DNA of 64,000 bases from Neptunomonas japonica DSM 18939 (GCF_000422765.1 NZ_AUGR01000001.1:248001-312000); one strand, 5' to 3'. Positions 45,625-56,510 are shown, counted from the stretch's first letter. The notes: generated from the letters alone by a model not told the origin. Translations and numbers: made by a program.

Positions 45625-47895
45625 ATGAGTGAAGTAATAACAGACGATAGCGTTGAGCGTTTACCCTTAAAGGATTTCACCGAAAAAGCGTATTTGGATT
45701 ATTCCATGTATGTCATTTTGGATCGTGCTTTGCCGCATGTGGGTGATGGAATGAAACCGGTACAGCGTCGTATTGTTTATGCGATGTCTGAACTTGGCCT
45801 AAAAGCCGCGGCTAAACATAAAAAATCTGCTCGTACTGTGGGTGATGTGTTGGGTAAATACCATCCTCACGGCGATAGTGCTTGTTATGAAGCAATGGTG
45901 TTGATGGCGCAGCCGTTTAGCTATCGTTATCCATTAATTGATGGGCAGGGAAACTGGGGGTCACAAGATGACCCCAAATCCTTTGCTGCTATGCGATATA
46001 CCGAAGCGAAGTTAGCAAAATATGCTGAAGTGCTGTTGCAGGAAGTCAGTCAAGGAACGGTTGACTGGTTGCCAAATTTTGACGGTACTATGGTTGAGCC
46101 TGCTGTACTACCTGCACGTCTACCCAATATTTTATTGAACGGTGGTAGTGGTATAGCAGTAGGGATGGCGACTGATATACCGCCGCATAACTTGCGCGAA
46201 GTTACCTCAGCATGTATTCATCTGCTGGATCATCCAAAAGCTGATGTTGCTGAGTTATGTGCCTTTGTTCCGGCACCGGATATGCCAACAGATGCGGAAA
46301 TTATATCGTCACAGAATGACCTGCAAAAAATCTATGAAACGGGTCGTGGGTCAGTGCGAATGCGCGCTGTGTATACGCAGGAACAAGGCGATATTATTGT
46401 TACTGCACTGCCTTATCAGGTATCTGGCGATAAAATTCTTGAACAGATTGCTCAGCAAATGCAGCAGAAAAAGCTGCCAATGGTGGCTGATCTACGAGAT
46501 GAGTCGGATCATGAAAACCCGACACGCTTGGTCATTATTCCACGGTCGAACCGCATCGATGTAGAGCAGTTGATGGCGCATTTGTTTGCCTCTACCGATC
46601 TGGAAAGAACCTATCGGGTCAACATGAATATGATTGGCGTTGATGGCCGCCCTCAAGTGAAAAATCTACGTATGATTTTGACCGAGTGGCTTAGCTGGCG
46701 CACAGGTGTTGTGAGGCGTCGTCTGGAACATCGCTTATCAAAAGTGCTAGATCGTTTGCATATCCTCGAAGGTTTGATGGTCGCGTATCTGAATATAGAT
46801 GAAGTGATCGCTATCATCCGTTATGAGGATGAACCTAAGCAAGAGTTGATGAAACGCTTTAGTCTGAGCGAAACGCAGGCTGATGCAATTTTGGATCTTA
46901 AACTGCGTCACCTTGCTAAGCTTGAAGAGTTTAAGATTAAGTCTGAGCAGGATGAACTTGATGCTGAACGTAAGCGTCTAGAGTTGATACTCGGTTCGGA
47001 TCAGCGTATGCGTACATTGATCAAAAAAGAACTCAAAGATGATATGGAAACCTATGGTGATGAGCGCCGCTCACCTGTTGTAACGCGTAGTGAAGCCCAG
47101 GCCTTCAATGAAAAAGATTTGCTTTCCTCAGACCCAGTGATGGCCATTATATCTAAACAAGGCTGGATTCGTGCAGCTAAAGGTCATGATATAGATGGTG
47201 CTGGGTTGAGTTATAAATCAGGGGATAGTTTTAAACTAGCCTGTGCGGGGAGAATGAATCAGCCATTAATTCTACTGGACTCTACCGGGCGAAGTTATAC
47301 GCTTGAAGCGCATACTCTTCCATCAGCGCGCGGCCAAGGAGAGCCTATTACTGGGCGAGTGACGCTTCAGAAAGGGGCTACCATCGAGGCCGCTATTTCT
47401 GGAAAAGATAATGATAAAATCTTACTCGCATCTGATGCAGGCTATGGGTTCATTACATCGATTTCTGATCTTTCCAGTAAAACCAGAAATGGTAAAGCGG
47501 CGCTTACATTACCCAAAAATGCCCAAGTGTTAGGCCCTGTGAAAGTTGAGAATATGGAACAGGCCTTGTTAGCTGCGATAACCAGCGAAGGGCGCTTGTT
47601 AGTATTTCCTGTGACAGAGCTGCCGGAGTTGGCGCGAGGTAAGGGGAATAAAATTATTAATATTCCATCTGTGCGTGCAGCAACGCGAGAAGAGATTGTC
47701 TGCGATGTTGTGGTGTTGATGCCTGATTCAATACTACAGGTGCATGCAGGGCGTCAGCATCTTAAGCTAAAGCCTTCTGATCTTGAGCATTATCGGGGTG
47801 AGCGTGGGCGGCGTGGTAACAAGTTGCCGCGTGGTTATCAACGTGTAGATAAGCTTGAAGTCATGAGTAATAAAGGAGAAACACTAGAATCTTGA
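45625..47895 (+). CDS. parC: DNA topoisomerase IV subunit A
   Basis: DNA cleavage subunit of 756 aa (E. coli 752). The winged-helix core opens with [19 protein letters not shown]. The catalytic Tyr is in MRYTEAKLA. The quinolone-determining region reads [16 protein letters not shown], with the Ser and Glu found in susceptible enzymes. The C-terminal domain is a short beta-pinwheel (about 490-750). Its last codons form one arm of a transcription terminator. Confidence 0.98.
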   Translation: MSEVITDDSVERLPLKDFTEKAYLDYSMYVILDRALPHVGDGMKPVQRRIVYAMSELGLKAAAKHKKSARTVGDVLGKYHPHGDSACYEAMVLMAQPFSYRYPLIDGQGNWGSQDDPKSFAAMRYTEAKLAKYAEVLLQEVSQGTVDWLPNFDGTMVEPAVLPARLPNILLNGGSGIAVGMATDIPPHNLREVTSACIHLLDHPKADVAELCAFVPAPDMPTDAEIISSQNDLQKIYETGRGSVRMRAVYTQEQGDIIVTALPYQVSGDKILEQIAQQMQQKKLPMVADLRDESDHENPTRLVIIPRSNRIDVEQLMAHLFASTDLERTYRVNMNMIGVDGRPQVKNLRMILTEWLSWRTGVVRRRLEHRLSKVLDRLHILEGLMVAYLNIDEVIAIIRYEDEPKQELMKRFSLSETQADAILDLKLRHLAKLEEFKIKSEQDELDAERKRLELILGSDQRMRTLIKKELKDDMETYGDERRSPVVTRSEAQAFNEKDLLSSDPVMAIISKQGWIRAAKGHDIDGAGLSYKSGDSFKLACAGRMNQPLILLDSTGRSYTLEAHTLPSARGQGEPITGRVTLQKGATIEAAISGKDNDKILLASDAGYGFITSISDLSSKTRNGKAALTLPKNAQVLGPVKVENMEQALLAAITSEGRLLVFPVTELPELARGKGNKIINIPSVRAATREEIVCDVVVLMPDSILQVHAGRQHLKLKPSDLEHYRGERGRRGNKLPRGYQRVDKLEVMSNKGETLES

Positions 47896-47910
47896 TCTAG
47901 TGTTTCTTTT
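47877..47910. terminator. Terminator overlapping the parC stop codon
   Basis: AGAAACACTAGA (47877-47888) pairs perfectly with TCTAGTGTTTCT (47896-47907) around loop ATCTTGA, which contains the parC stop TGA (47893-47895). Ts follow. The stem therefore lies partly within parC coding sequence. The neighbour on the other strand ends at 47926, so the hairpin may serve both genes. Confidence 0.88.
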
Positions 47911-47925
47911 AACTTCTGCTGTTTC

Positions 47926-49530
47926 TTAGGGTTGCTGCTCTAAGCTTTCAGCAGAAGGTGTCTTAAGTAGGTGTGTTGCTTGCTTTGTGAGTAACGCCTG
48001 ATAAGACGGTGTTAATGACAATATCAATACCTTGTCTTCATCTTCACGGCGTACTTGGGCTGTAGATAGCAATGTTGATTTGAGTTGTTTAGCTTCAGTG
48101 AGCGCTGTATGACTAATCAGCTCATTGGTTTGCGTAGTGCGTGTTAAAAAAAGCGCTTCTTCTTTAATAAGGTTAAATTTATCTCGATTGCCGCGTACGA
48201 TAGCCATATGCAGATTAAGCACAGGCTTAAATGACTTTATGCGTGCATGGTTGAAAGCTCTATAGAGTAGAGTAAAAAGCTTGGCGGCACAGAGCGCATG
48301 TACACCATGCCCATCCTCTTCATCCTGATCATCAAAAAAAAGTTGCAGGTCACCACTGGCATTAACGGAAATCGAACCGCCGTAAATGGCCGATACTTTT
48401 TTGATTAGATGCTCATATGTTTGTAATAAGTAGTTATGTTCTTCAGGTTCGACATAATCAGCATGTCCTGTTGTTGCATCGATATAAAATAGGTAAGCGG
48501 CTTCTTTGGGCTGTAGCGATAACTCTAATTGGTGTTCTAAGCTGTATAGGTCGAGCTGTTCTTCTGCTCGCTCATGTGCACGTAATGGATTGGGCTTAGG
48601 GGCTGCCTCTGGAGTATTTTCAGGTAGGCTCTGTTGTTGCTCTTTAAGTGAGTCCTCAAGCTCGTAAGTTGATTCTTTAACCGATATATCATTAACATGT
48701 TCGTCGTCTGTCTGCATCGGCGCTGGCTTAAAGTGTGGCATGCGCTCCGTCGAGTCGGGTCTTAAGAGCTCAACAAGTTCATTGTTATCCATCGTTTCAT
48801 CTGTTGAGTGAATGTCAGTATTATCTTCTAAATCTATTTGGCTTTGATAATTATTGTTGCTCTTCGCTTTTTCTGAATAAGGCTCACTAATCGCTTCCGT
48901 TAGCGTTTGAGAAAAGCACTCGGACTGTTCGGTCATCTCTTCATCAATGGCTGACGTATCAGAAATGCTTATATCAAAGTTTTCGTCGGAGGCTTTTGAT
49001 CGTACGTTAAGTTGTTTTAGTGATAGCCATAAAGTTATTAAAGTGGCTAGGCAGGTGATGGCAGATAGGATAGCCACTTGCCATAATAAGCCAGTTAGCA
49101 TGTTATGTTCTGATTGATGGCCAGTGAAGAGTTTTAATGTTCCCATGGGTGTTTGCTGGCTACCCAAGATGACTTGTTGTTCCGCGCCGTTGTTTTCGCC
49201 TGCACGAGCAATTAATTTATTTCTTTTGTTAAATACTGCAATGCCCTTTACTTGCGGAGCTTCTGTTAGGCTATTAAGAAAGAAATTAAGGCTAATGATG
49301 TCTTCTGCCAGCAGATAAGGTTGAATAGTCATCGCAGCTTGGCGAGCGGTAAGGCGAGCAGTTTTTATCGCTTCATTTTTTGCGATGTTGTCAGCTGCAA
49401 TATAAAGATACGTCGCGCTAAGTATCCAGCCAGATAGCATAACCAGTGCTGTCGCTAATATCAGGCGGTAGTGCGGTTTCTTTAAAGTGAATGGCATATT
49501 GCTGTTATTTACCTGTTGAAGGTTATCCAT
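47926..49530 (-). CDS. Membrane protein with degenerate cyclase-like C-terminus
   Basis: A 534-aa inner-membrane protein. Two membrane helices (about 20-42 and 150-172) flank a small periplasmic part of about 110 residues that resembles the AhpA/YtjB (SMP) family sensor region. A long acidic, low-complexity linker (about 185-325) follows. The last ~180 residues (about 335-515) have the order of a class III nucleotide cyclase: LFYIDATTGHADY, then IYGGSISVNASGDLQLFFDD, HALCAAKLFTLLYRAFN, LNLHMAIVRG and EALFLTRTTQTN. The two metal Asp and the cyclase catalytic residues are not clearly kept, so activity is doubtful. Identity of this part is inference. Confidence 0.72.
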   Translation of the reverse strand: MDNLQQVNNSNMPFTLKKPHYRLILATALVMLSGWILSATYLYIAADNIAKNEAIKTARLTARQAAMTIQPYLLAEDIISLNFFLNSLTEAPQVKGIAVFNKRNKLIARAGENNGAEQQVILGSQQTPMGTLKLFTGHQSEHNMLTGLLWQVAILSAITCLATLITLWLSLKQLNVRSKASDENFDISISDTSAIDEEMTEQSECFSQTLTEAISEPYSEKAKSNNNYQSQIDLEDNTDIHSTDETMDNNELVELLRPDSTERMPHFKPAPMQTDDEHVNDISVKESTYELEDSLKEQQQSLPENTPEAAPKPNPLRAHERAEEQLDLYSLEHQLELSLQPKEAAYLFYIDATTGHADYVEPEEHNYLLQTYEHLIKKVSAIYGGSISVNASGDLQLFFDDQDEEDGHGVHALCAAKLFTLLYRAFNHARIKSFKPVLNLHMAIVRGNRDKFNLIKEEALFLTRTTQTNELISHTALTEAKQLKSTLLSTAQVRREDEDKVLILSLTPSYQALLTKQATHLLKTPSAESLEQQP

Positions 49531-49649
49531 TTTATTAGCGCCGATGATAGCAGTTAGTGGTCTTTATGGTCACTCATATAAAGCAGTTCATGACCCAAGA
49601 TTAATAGCATTGTATAATTATGGGTCACGTGAACGCGAAAGGGTAAGTG

Positions 49650-50906
49650 ATGAACGTTGAAGCATACATGAACAAGTTAGGTCAAAGCGCCAGAGAAGCC
49701 TCTCGTTTGGTGGCAAAAGCAGAGTCTGGTGTTAAAAATAAAGCGTTATTGGCTATGGCTACTGCCTTAGATAATAGCCGTGATGCACTGATAGCAGCCA
49801 ATGAGAAAGACCTGGAAAATGGCCGTAAAAATGGTTTGGATGCTGCGATGTTAGATCGTCTTGGGTTGGGTAACGCCACCATTGACGGAATGATTGAAGG
49901 TTTGCGCCAAGTCGTCGCATTGCCTGATCCGGTGGGAAGTATCACCGATATGAATTATCGCCCTTCCGGTATTCAAGTCGGTAAAATGCGTGTGCCCTTG
50001 GGTGTTATTGGTATTATTTATGAGTCTCGCCCAAATGTGACTGTTGAAGCTGCAAGTTTGTGCCTTAAATCAGGTAACGCTACCATTTTACGAGGCGGCT
50101 CTGAAGCGATTCATTCTAACCAGGCGGTTGCTGAGTGTATCCGTGTAGGTTTGAGGGAGGCCGGTTTGCCTGCGCAAGCAGTGCAAGTGGTTGAAACGAC
50201 TGACCGAGAAGCGGTTGGGCAATTGATTACAATGCCTGAGTTCGTCGATGTGATCGTACCACGTGGTGGGAAAGGTCTTATTGAACGCATTAGCCGCGAT
50301 GCTAAAGTGCCGGTAATTAAGCATCTAGATGGCATCTGTCATGTATACATTGATGATCAGGCGGATAGAGCAAAAGCAGTAAATATTGCCCTTAATGCCA
50401 AAACGCATCGTTACGGTACATGTAACACCATGGAAACTTTATTGATTCATGTTGGTGTTGCAAAAGAGGTGTTGAGTGACTTGGTTGACCGTTACTTTGC
50501 TGCGGGCGTGGAGTTGCGTGGTTGTGAACAGACACGTGCTTTAGCACCACGTGTTAATGAGGCGACAGAGTCTGATTGGTCGACTGAATATTTAGCACCG
50601 GTCTTATCGATTAAGATTGTTGCTGACATAGATGAGGCGATAAAACACATTAATCATTATGGTTCACACCATACTGATGCAATAGTGACTGAAAACTATA
50701 CGCTTTCGCGCCGCTTTTTGCGTGAAGTTGATTCCAGCTCTGTTGTGGTTAATGCTTCTACCCGTTTTGCTGATGGTTTTGAATATGGGTTGGGTGCTGA
50801 AATTGGTATTTCGACTGATAAAATTCACGCACGTGGTCCGGTTGGGCTAGAAGGGTTAACTTCACAGAAGTACGTAGTATTGGGTGACGGTCATATTCGA
50901 CAGTAA
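49650..50906 (+). CDS. proA: Gamma-glutamyl phosphate reductase
   Basis: NADPH-dependent reduction of glutamyl phosphate to glutamate semialdehyde in proline synthesis. It has 418 aa. Aldehyde-dehydrogenase fold with [46 protein letters not shown] and the catalytic Cys in [19 protein letters not shown] (49638-49643) is six bases before the ATG at 49650; a GTG directly before it is less likely. It diverges from the membrane protein at 47926-49530 and precedes nadD by four bases. Confidence 0.97.
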   Translation: MNVEAYMNKLGQSAREASRLVAKAESGVKNKALLAMATALDNSRDALIAANEKDLENGRKNGLDAAMLDRLGLGNATIDGMIEGLRQVVALPDPVGSITDMNYRPSGIQVGKMRVPLGVIGIIYESRPNVTVEAASLCLKSGNATILRGGSEAIHSNQAVAECIRVGLREAGLPAQAVQVVETTDREAVGQLITMPEFVDVIVPRGGKGLIERISRDAKVPVIKHLDGICHVYIDDQADRAKAVNIALNAKTHRYGTCNTMETLLIHVGVAKEVLSDLVDRYFAAGVELRGCEQTRALAPRVNEATESDWSTEYLAPVLSIKIVADIDEAIKHINHYGSHHTDAIVTENYTLSRRFLREVDSSSVVVNASTRFADGFEYGLGAEIGISTDKIHARGPVGLEGLTSQKYVVLGDGHIRQ

Positions 50907-50910
50907 ACCA

Positions 50911-51561
50911 ATGGCAACTGCGTATGTGTTTATGGGGGGAACATTTGATCCCATTCACTTTGGGCATTTAAGAACGGCATTAGAGATACAGCAGTGGTTA
51001 AAGGTTGAATCTGTACATTTAATGCCGGCTAATGTCCCTGTGCATCGTCAAGCGCCGGGGTCTAGTGCTTTAGCACGTTTGGCTATGGTTGAAGACGCTA
51101 TTGTTGGTGAACCTGCGTTGCGCTGTGATTCCAGGGAAATTCTCTCGGACCAGTCTTCTTATACAATTTATACTTTGGAAGCTTTACGTAAGGAACTTGG
51201 ATTGGAGACACCTGTCTGTATGGTAATAGGGATGGATTCATTTCTATCGCTGGATACGTGGTTTCGTTTTGATGAGTATCTTTCGTTTTGCCATATTATA
51301 GTAGCGGCAAGGCCTGGATATCGATTTGAACCTAATCAGACGCTCAAGAATTTGTTGCAAGTGCATCAGGTCGATACGAAAAATGATATCCTGAAGAAGC
51401 CGTCAGGTAGTATTTTGGTTCAAGAGTTGACGCCATTAAGTATTTCAGCCACGTATATCCGTGAGTTGATGGCTAGCGGCAAGTCTCCTCGGTACTTGTT
51501 GCCGGATTCCGTCTGGCACTACATACAAAAAAATAAACTCTATTACACAGATAAAGGATAG
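50911..51561 (+). CDS. nadD: Nicotinate-nucleotide adenylyltransferase
   Basis: Forms nicotinate adenine dinucleotide in NAD synthesis. It has 216 aa from ATG 50911, the start favoured because nadD proteins begin with the GTFDPxH motif near residue 10 (MGGTFDPIHFGHLRTALE). An in-frame GTG at 50884 inside proA would add nine residues. The second nucleotidyltransferase motif is ISATYIRELMASG. No good ribosome site is seen; coupling to proA translation is likely. Confidence 0.95.
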   Translation: MATAYVFMGGTFDPIHFGHLRTALEIQQWLKVESVHLMPANVPVHRQAPGSSALARLAMVEDAIVGEPALRCDSREILSDQSSYTIYTLEALRKELGLETPVCMVIGMDSFLSLDTWFRFDEYLSFCHIIVAARPGYRFEPNQTLKNLLQVHQVDTKNDILKKPSGSILVQELTPLSISATYIRELMASGKSPRYLLPDSVWHYIQKNKLYYTDKG

Positions 51562-51565
51562 TTAA

Positions 51566-51943
51566 TTGTCAATGCAAACTGAGCAGCTTATTGGGCTTGT
51601 GCGTAATGCGCTTGAAGATGTTAAAGGGCGAGATATCGAAGTTATCGATGTACGTGGTAAATCCAGCATTACTGATTTTATGATGATTGCCACAGGTACA
51701 TCAAAGCGGCATGTAGTGTCACTGGCTCAGTCCGTTTCTGACAAAGTAAAAGAAGCAGGCGTTGAACCGATGGGTAGTGAAGGGCAAACCGATGGTGATT
51801 GGGTATTGGTTGATTTAGGCGAGTTGGTGGTGCATGTCATGATGCCTGATGCGAGAAGTTACTATGATCTTGAGCGCTTGTGGCAGTTTGACCCGTTAGA
51901 AGATGAAGAGTCATCCGAAGCCAATGTGAGCGGTTTAAGTTAA
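51566..51943 (+). CDS. rsfS: Ribosome silencing factor RsfS
   Basis: Binds L14 and prevents subunit joining when nutrients are low. It has 125 aa. Family segments are [33 protein letters not shown] and [15 protein letters not shown], ending [11 protein letters not shown]. The TTG at 51566 is seven bases after AAAGGA; an ATG at 51572 is the alternative. It overlaps rlmH by one base. Confidence 0.95.
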   Translation: MSMQTEQLIGLVRNALEDVKGRDIEVIDVRGKSSITDFMMIATGTSKRHVVSLAQSVSDKVKEAGVEPMGSEGQTDGDWVLVDLGELVVHVMMPDARSYYDLERLWQFDPLEDEESSEANVSGLS

Positions 51944-52410
51944 TGAAAATACGTTTGTTGGCTGTAGGCGGAAAAATGCCTGATTGGGTTACTACTGGAT
52001 TCAATGAGTACAGCAAACGTTTGCCGCATGAAATGACGTTAGAGTTAGTTGAGCTTACGTTGGGGCATCGTGGTAAGGGCGCTGATATGGCGCGTGCTAT
52101 TCGCCAAGAAGGGGATGCCATGCTAGCAGCAATTCCTAAAGGTGATCGGATTATCGCCTTAGAAGTTGAAGGGCGCTCATGGTCGACAGAGCAACTCGCT
52201 GCAAAAGTCAGTGAGTGGCAGATGGATGGGCGCAATATTTCTTTGTTGGTGGGCGGACCAGATGGTCTTGATCCACGTTGCGTTGCTCTAGCTGATCAGA
52301 AATGGTCTCTGTCTGGGTTAACACTGCCACACCCGTTAGTTCGCGTCATTCTTGCCGAACAGGTTTATCGAGCCTGGACAATCATTCAGGGTCATCCGTA
52401 TCACAAATAG
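51943..52410 (+). CDS. rlmH: 23S rRNA pseudouridine-1915 N3-methyltransferase
   Basis: SPOUT methyltransferase of 155 aa that modifies pseudouridine 1915 of 23S rRNA. Its knot carries [26 protein letters not shown] and [20 protein letters not shown], ending GHPYHK. It overlaps rsfS by one base and is two bases from mrdA, in the conserved order nadD-rsfS-rlmH-mrdA-mrdB. Confidence 0.97.
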   Translation: MKIRLLAVGGKMPDWVTTGFNEYSKRLPHEMTLELVELTLGHRGKGADMARAIRQEGDAMLAAIPKGDRIIALEVEGRSWSTEQLAAKVSEWQMDGRNISLLVGGPDGLDPRCVALADQKWSLSGLTLPHPLVRVILAEQVYRAWTIIQGHPYHK

Positions 52411-52412
52411 CT

Positions 52413-54329
52413 ATGTCTCAATTTGAACGTTTAAAAGATCATTCACAGGAAAGCCGGACTTTTTGCTTTCGTGCGCTTCTAGCCTTTATGGTCGTGCTGT
52501 TATTAATAGGGGTATTGTTAGGTAGGCTCTATTACTTGCAGGTAATGCAATATGACCGCTATGCCGCTATGTCTGAAAAAAACCGTGTGCAGTTGCAGCC
52601 CGTTGCTCCTACACGAGGTCTTATTTATGACACTAACGGAGTTTTACTTGCCGATAATCGTCCCAGTTACAGTGTCACACTTCTAAAAGAAGAAGTGGGT
52701 AAGGAACTCGATGCGACGCTTGCGGAGCTGCAGCGTATTATTGAAATCAGCGATAAAGATATCGAACGATTTAAGAAGCGTCTCAATCAACGACGACGCC
52801 CTTATGAAACGGTGCCTGTAAGATTTCGCTTAACCGAAGAAGAAATTGCCAAGCTTGCAATTAATTACCATCGTCTGCCGGGAATTCAGGTAGAAGCTGA
52901 TCTGATTCGTTATTACCCGTATGGTGAAAGTTTAGTGCATGCCATGGGGTATGTTGGACGTATCAATGAAAAAGAATTAAAAGCCTCTGATCCTAAGGCC
53001 TATGCTGGTACGCACTACATAGGCAAGCTGGGTGTTGAAAAGTTTTATGAGTCGATATTGCATGGTTCGGTGGGCATGCAAAAAGTAGAAACCAATGCGC
53101 GTGGCCGGGTTATGAGAGTACTTGAGCGTACCGATCCTATTCCTGGTAAAGATTTGCAGTTACATATTGATCTTAAGTTACAGCAGATAACAGAGAAACT
53201 TGTACAGGGAGAAAAAGCTTCTATAGTGGCAATAGATCCTGCTACCGGGGGTATATTGGCGCTGGTATCAACCCCGGGCTATGACCCTAACTTGTTTGTC
53301 ACCGGTATTTCTAGCAAAGATTATAGTGCGCTGCGAGATTCTCCTGATCTTCCTTTATTTAATCGGGCCCTGCGTGGTCGTTACCCTCCTGGTTCGACTA
53401 TTAAACCTGTTATTGGGTTGGCCGCAATTGATTCAGAGTCAGTGCCGCCAACACACTCTGTTTGGGATCCTGGGTTTTTTACGCTAACTAAGGGTGGTCG
53501 AAAGTACCGTGACTGGAAGCGTGGGGGGCACGGTAAAGTTAATATGAAACTGGCATTCGCACAATCTTGCGATGTTTGGTTTTATGATGCGGGTTATCGA
53601 ATGGGTGTGGACCCTATGTCTGATTACCTGGGGCGCTTTGGTTTTGGGCGGGTAACCAGCTTAGATCTACCAGAGGCTCTAGCAGCGATTCTTCCCTCAA
53701 GAGAGTGGAAACGTAGAGCTAGAAAACTTCCTTGGTATCCGGGTGATTCTTTGAATCTCAGTATTGGGCAAGGTTTTTTGCTAACCACTCCTTTGCAGCT
53801 AGCGACAGCCGCTACGGTTTTGGCGAATCGCGGTAAGTGGGTTCAACCTAAGCTCCTTAAAGGCATTCGTGATAGAAATGAGGAAGGCAAAGTTAGTATT
53901 AATATGCCAGAAATTCCTAATGCGACCTCCTACCCTGAAGACGTAAAGCTTAAGCATCCCGAGTATTGGGAGTTAATTGTCGATAATATGGTTGAAGTTG
54001 TACATGGTAAGCGCGGTACTGCACGAAAAATTGGTTTAGATGCTCAATATCAAATTGCCGGAAAAACGGGTACTGCGCAAGTCGTGGGTATAAAACAAGA
54101 TGAGCGGTATGATGCAAGTGCATTATCAAAACGGTTTCATGATCATGCTTTATTTTTAGCGTTTGCTCCTGCAGATAAACCACGAATTGCCTTGGCGGTC
54201 ATTGTTGAAAATGGTGGCGGCGGCTCGAGTACTGCAGCGCCCTTAGCGAGAAAGGTGATGGATGCTTATTTACTGGGAATAGACCCTAATGCAGAACAAG
54301 ATGTAGCTTTGGGAGTAGCGCATGAGTAG
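52413..54329 (+). CDS. mrdA: Penicillin-binding protein 2
   Basis: Transpeptidase of the elongasome that works with RodA. It has 638 aa from ATG 52413. One N-terminal membrane helix (about 20-42), then pedestal and dimerisation region, then the transpeptidase domain with the active serine S328 in STIK (328-331), the SxN-type motif SCDVWFYD and KTGTAQV. An in-frame start inside rlmH is possible but gives a long non-family tail. The gene overlaps mrdB by eight bases. Confidence 0.97.
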   Translation: MSQFERLKDHSQESRTFCFRALLAFMVVLLLIGVLLGRLYYLQVMQYDRYAAMSEKNRVQLQPVAPTRGLIYDTNGVLLADNRPSYSVTLLKEEVGKELDATLAELQRIIEISDKDIERFKKRLNQRRRPYETVPVRFRLTEEEIAKLAINYHRLPGIQVEADLIRYYPYGESLVHAMGYVGRINEKELKASDPKAYAGTHYIGKLGVEKFYESILHGSVGMQKVETNARGRVMRVLERTDPIPGKDLQLHIDLKLQQITEKLVQGEKASIVAIDPATGGILALVSTPGYDPNLFVTGISSKDYSALRDSPDLPLFNRALRGRYPPGSTIKPVIGLAAIDSESVPPTHSVWDPGFFTLTKGGRKYRDWKRGGHGKVNMKLAFAQSCDVWFYDAGYRMGVDPMSDYLGRFGFGRVTSLDLPEALAAILPSREWKRRARKLPWYPGDSLNLSIGQGFLLTTPLQLATAATVLANRGKWVQPKLLKGIRDRNEEGKVSINMPEIPNATSYPEDVKLKHPEYWELIVDNMVEVVHGKRGTARKIGLDAQYQIAGKTGTAQVVGIKQDERYDASALSKRFHDHALFLAFAPADKPRIALAVIVENGGGGSSTAAPLARKVMDAYLLGIDPNAEQDVALGVAHE

Positions 54330-55464
54330 TCGTGATTTTGAGCGCTCTATGCCTGAGGCTGGACATCATTTACGCCGTAAGAAAGGCTGGTGGAGTTATA
54401 CACATCTAGATGCCTGGATGTTGTTTCTACTATTTTTATTATGCTCTTTTGGTTTGTTTGTGTTGTATAGCGCATCTGGGCAAGATGTTGATTACGTTAT
54501 ACGTCAAGCCGTGCGTATCGGTGCTGGTTTTATAGTATTAGTAGTTTTGGCTCAATTCAGTCCGCGGATATTAATTCGATGGGCGCCGTGGGTGTATGCT
54601 GCGGGTGTTATTTTACTATTGGCGGTTATGTTTTTTGGTGTAGGAGCGAAAGGTGCGCAGCGCTGGATTGCTTTACCTGGTTTTCGCTTTCAGCCATCTG
54701 AAATCATGAAACTCATTTTGCCATTAATGATTGCTTGCTACATAGCAGGACGTTCTTTACCTCCAAGTTTCAAGCATTGTATCGTCAGCTTAGTGTTAAT
54801 AGGGTTGCCAACGGTGTTGATTATGAAGCAGCCTGATTTAGGAACCTCGCTATTGATTGCGGCATCTGGGGTTTTTGTGATGCTGTTTTCGGGTATTCGT
54901 TGGCGTTATATTTTGGGTGCGCTAGGTGTTGCCGCAGCGGCTCTGCCGGGTTTATGGATGGTCATGAAAGACTATCAGCGGCAGAGGGTGTTGACCTTTC
55001 TTGACCCTGAAAGTGACCCTCTTGGCTCTGGTTGGAATATTATTCAATCTAAAACAGCGATAGGTTCCGGCGGTACTTGGGGTAAGGGCTGGCTGGGAGG
55101 GACTCAGTCGCAGTTGGACTTTTTACCTGAATCACACACCGACTTTATCATTGCTGTGATTGCTGAAGAGCTTGGGTTGTTTGGTGTTTTGCTGCTGTTG
55201 AGCCTTTATATATTGATCATTGGTCGAGGCTTGTGGATGGCAACACGTGTGCCTGATAGCTTTGGGCGCCTTGTTGCTGGCAGCATCGTGCTTACTTTCT
55301 TTGTTTATGTTTTTGTGAATATTGGTATGGTTAGTGGCTTATTACCTGTAGTGGGTGTGCCATTACCGATGATTAGTTACGGTGGAACGTCTATTGTTAC
55401 ACTCATGGCAGGTTTTGGGATTTTAATGTCAGTGCATAGTCATAAGCAGATGGTGATGAGGTAA
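54322..55464 (+). CDS. mrdB: Peptidoglycan polymerase RodA
   Basis: SEDS-family glycosyltransferase of the elongasome, 380 aa (E. coli 370), with about ten membrane helices. Conserved parts include LYSASGQDVDYVIRQAVRI, FQPSEIMKLILPLMIA, KQPDLGTSLLIAASG, FLPESHTDFIIAVIAEELG and PLPMISYGGTSIVTLMA. The start codon overlaps the end of mrdA, so synthesis of the pair is coupled. Confidence 0.97.
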   Translation: MSSRDFERSMPEAGHHLRRKKGWWSYTHLDAWMLFLLFLLCSFGLFVLYSASGQDVDYVIRQAVRIGAGFIVLVVLAQFSPRILIRWAPWVYAAGVILLLAVMFFGVGAKGAQRWIALPGFRFQPSEIMKLILPLMIACYIAGRSLPPSFKHCIVSLVLIGLPTVLIMKQPDLGTSLLIAASGVFVMLFSGIRWRYILGALGVAAAALPGLWMVMKDYQRQRVLTFLDPESDPLGSGWNIIQSKTAIGSGGTWGKGWLGGTQSQLDFLPESHTDFIIAVIAEELGLFGVLLLLSLYILIIGRGLWMATRVPDSFGRLVAGSIVLTFFVYVFVNIGMVSGLLPVVGVPLPMISYGGTSIVTLMAGFGILMSVHSHKQMVMR

Positions 55465-55472
55465 TTACGCAG

Positions 55473-56471
55473 ATGAAATTGAGTTGGAAAATGTTAGCCA
55501 CAGTAACGCTGAGTGTGTGTGTGAATAGCGTTGCTTTTGGAAGCAACACTGTGGGTTACAGTGGTCACCCCGAAGCAGAGAAGTGGTTAAAGGAGATGGA
55601 AGCCGAAGCATTTTCTGATAGCTATTTGCGCTCAATTCTAGCAGCGGCTAAAAAGAAGGATTCAATACTAAAAGCGATGAACCGCCCTGCTGAGAAACGC
55701 CTGGACTGGGGAGGGTATCGTAAACTCTTCATACAGCCTAAACGTATCACTCGCGGTGTCGATTTCTGGAATAAGCATGCAGAAACACTTCATCGGGCAG
55801 AGCAAGTATATGGTGTTCCAGCAGAGGTGATCGTTTCAATTATTGGTATAGAAACTCACTATGGCCGCAATACCGGTAACTTTAGAGCGTTAGATGCTCT
55901 GGCAACGCTTGGTTTTGATTATCCTCGTCGTGCTACATTTTTTCAAAACCAGTTAAAAGATCTGTTGGTGTTAGCGAGAAACGAAAATATTGATGTTACG
56001 CAGCTAAAAAGTTCTTATGCTGGTGCGATGGGGTATGGGCAGTTTATGCCATCTAGCTTTCTTGCCTATGCTGTAGATTTTGATCGTGATGGTAAAAAAG
56101 ATTTATGGAAGAATCCGGTAGATGCAATTGGTAGCGTGGCTAACTATTTTGTGCAACATGGTTGGGAGCCTAATGGGGTGGTTGTTTCTGCCGTTGCATT
56201 AGAGCATGCCTTGCCTGATGATTTTGTTAATACAGGAGAGAAGCCAGGTCGACCGTTGTCTGAGTGGAAAGCGTCGGGTGTCAGTGTTGATCAGAGTCAT
56301 GAGGTGCATTTGCCCGCTGTGTTATTACGCATGAAAGACCAAGATAAAGCCTCCTATTGGCTTGGTTACAATAATTATTATGTCATTACTCGCTATAACC
56401 GTAGCCGTTTGTATGCAATGGCAGTGCTGCTGTTGAGTGAAGAGATAAAAGCTAAAAAGCTCTCTAATTAA
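55473..56471 (+). CDS. mltB: Lytic murein transglycosylase B
   Basis: Periplasmic or envelope lytic transglycosylase of 332 aa that cleaves peptidoglycan between MurNAc and GlcNAc. It has a cleavable signal (about 1-24), no lipobox. The catalytic Glu is in SIIGIETHYGRNTGNF; the family segments SSYAGAMGYGQFMPSSFLAYA and FDRDGKKDLWKNPVDAIGSV follow. It lies eight bases after mrdB in the elongasome block. Confidence 0.95.
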   Translation: MKLSWKMLATVTLSVCVNSVAFGSNTVGYSGHPEAEKWLKEMEAEAFSDSYLRSILAAAKKKDSILKAMNRPAEKRLDWGGYRKLFIQPKRITRGVDFWNKHAETLHRAEQVYGVPAEVIVSIIGIETHYGRNTGNFRALDALATLGFDYPRRATFFQNQLKDLLVLARNENIDVTQLKSSYAGAMGYGQFMPSSFLAYAVDFDRDGKKDLWKNPVDAIGSVANYFVQHGWEPNGVVVSAVALEHALPDDFVNTGEKPGRPLSEWKASGVSVDQSHEVHLPAVLLRMKDQDKASYWLGYNNYYVITRYNRSRLYAMAVLLLSEEIKAKKLSN

Positions 56472-56510
56472 ACGTCAGTTAAACGATCTAGCATGAAAGG
56501 TTAGTGTTGA

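Noticed and set aside
45838-45890. Quinolone-resistance change in ParC
   Set aside because: The region has the usual Ser and Glu of susceptible enzymes.
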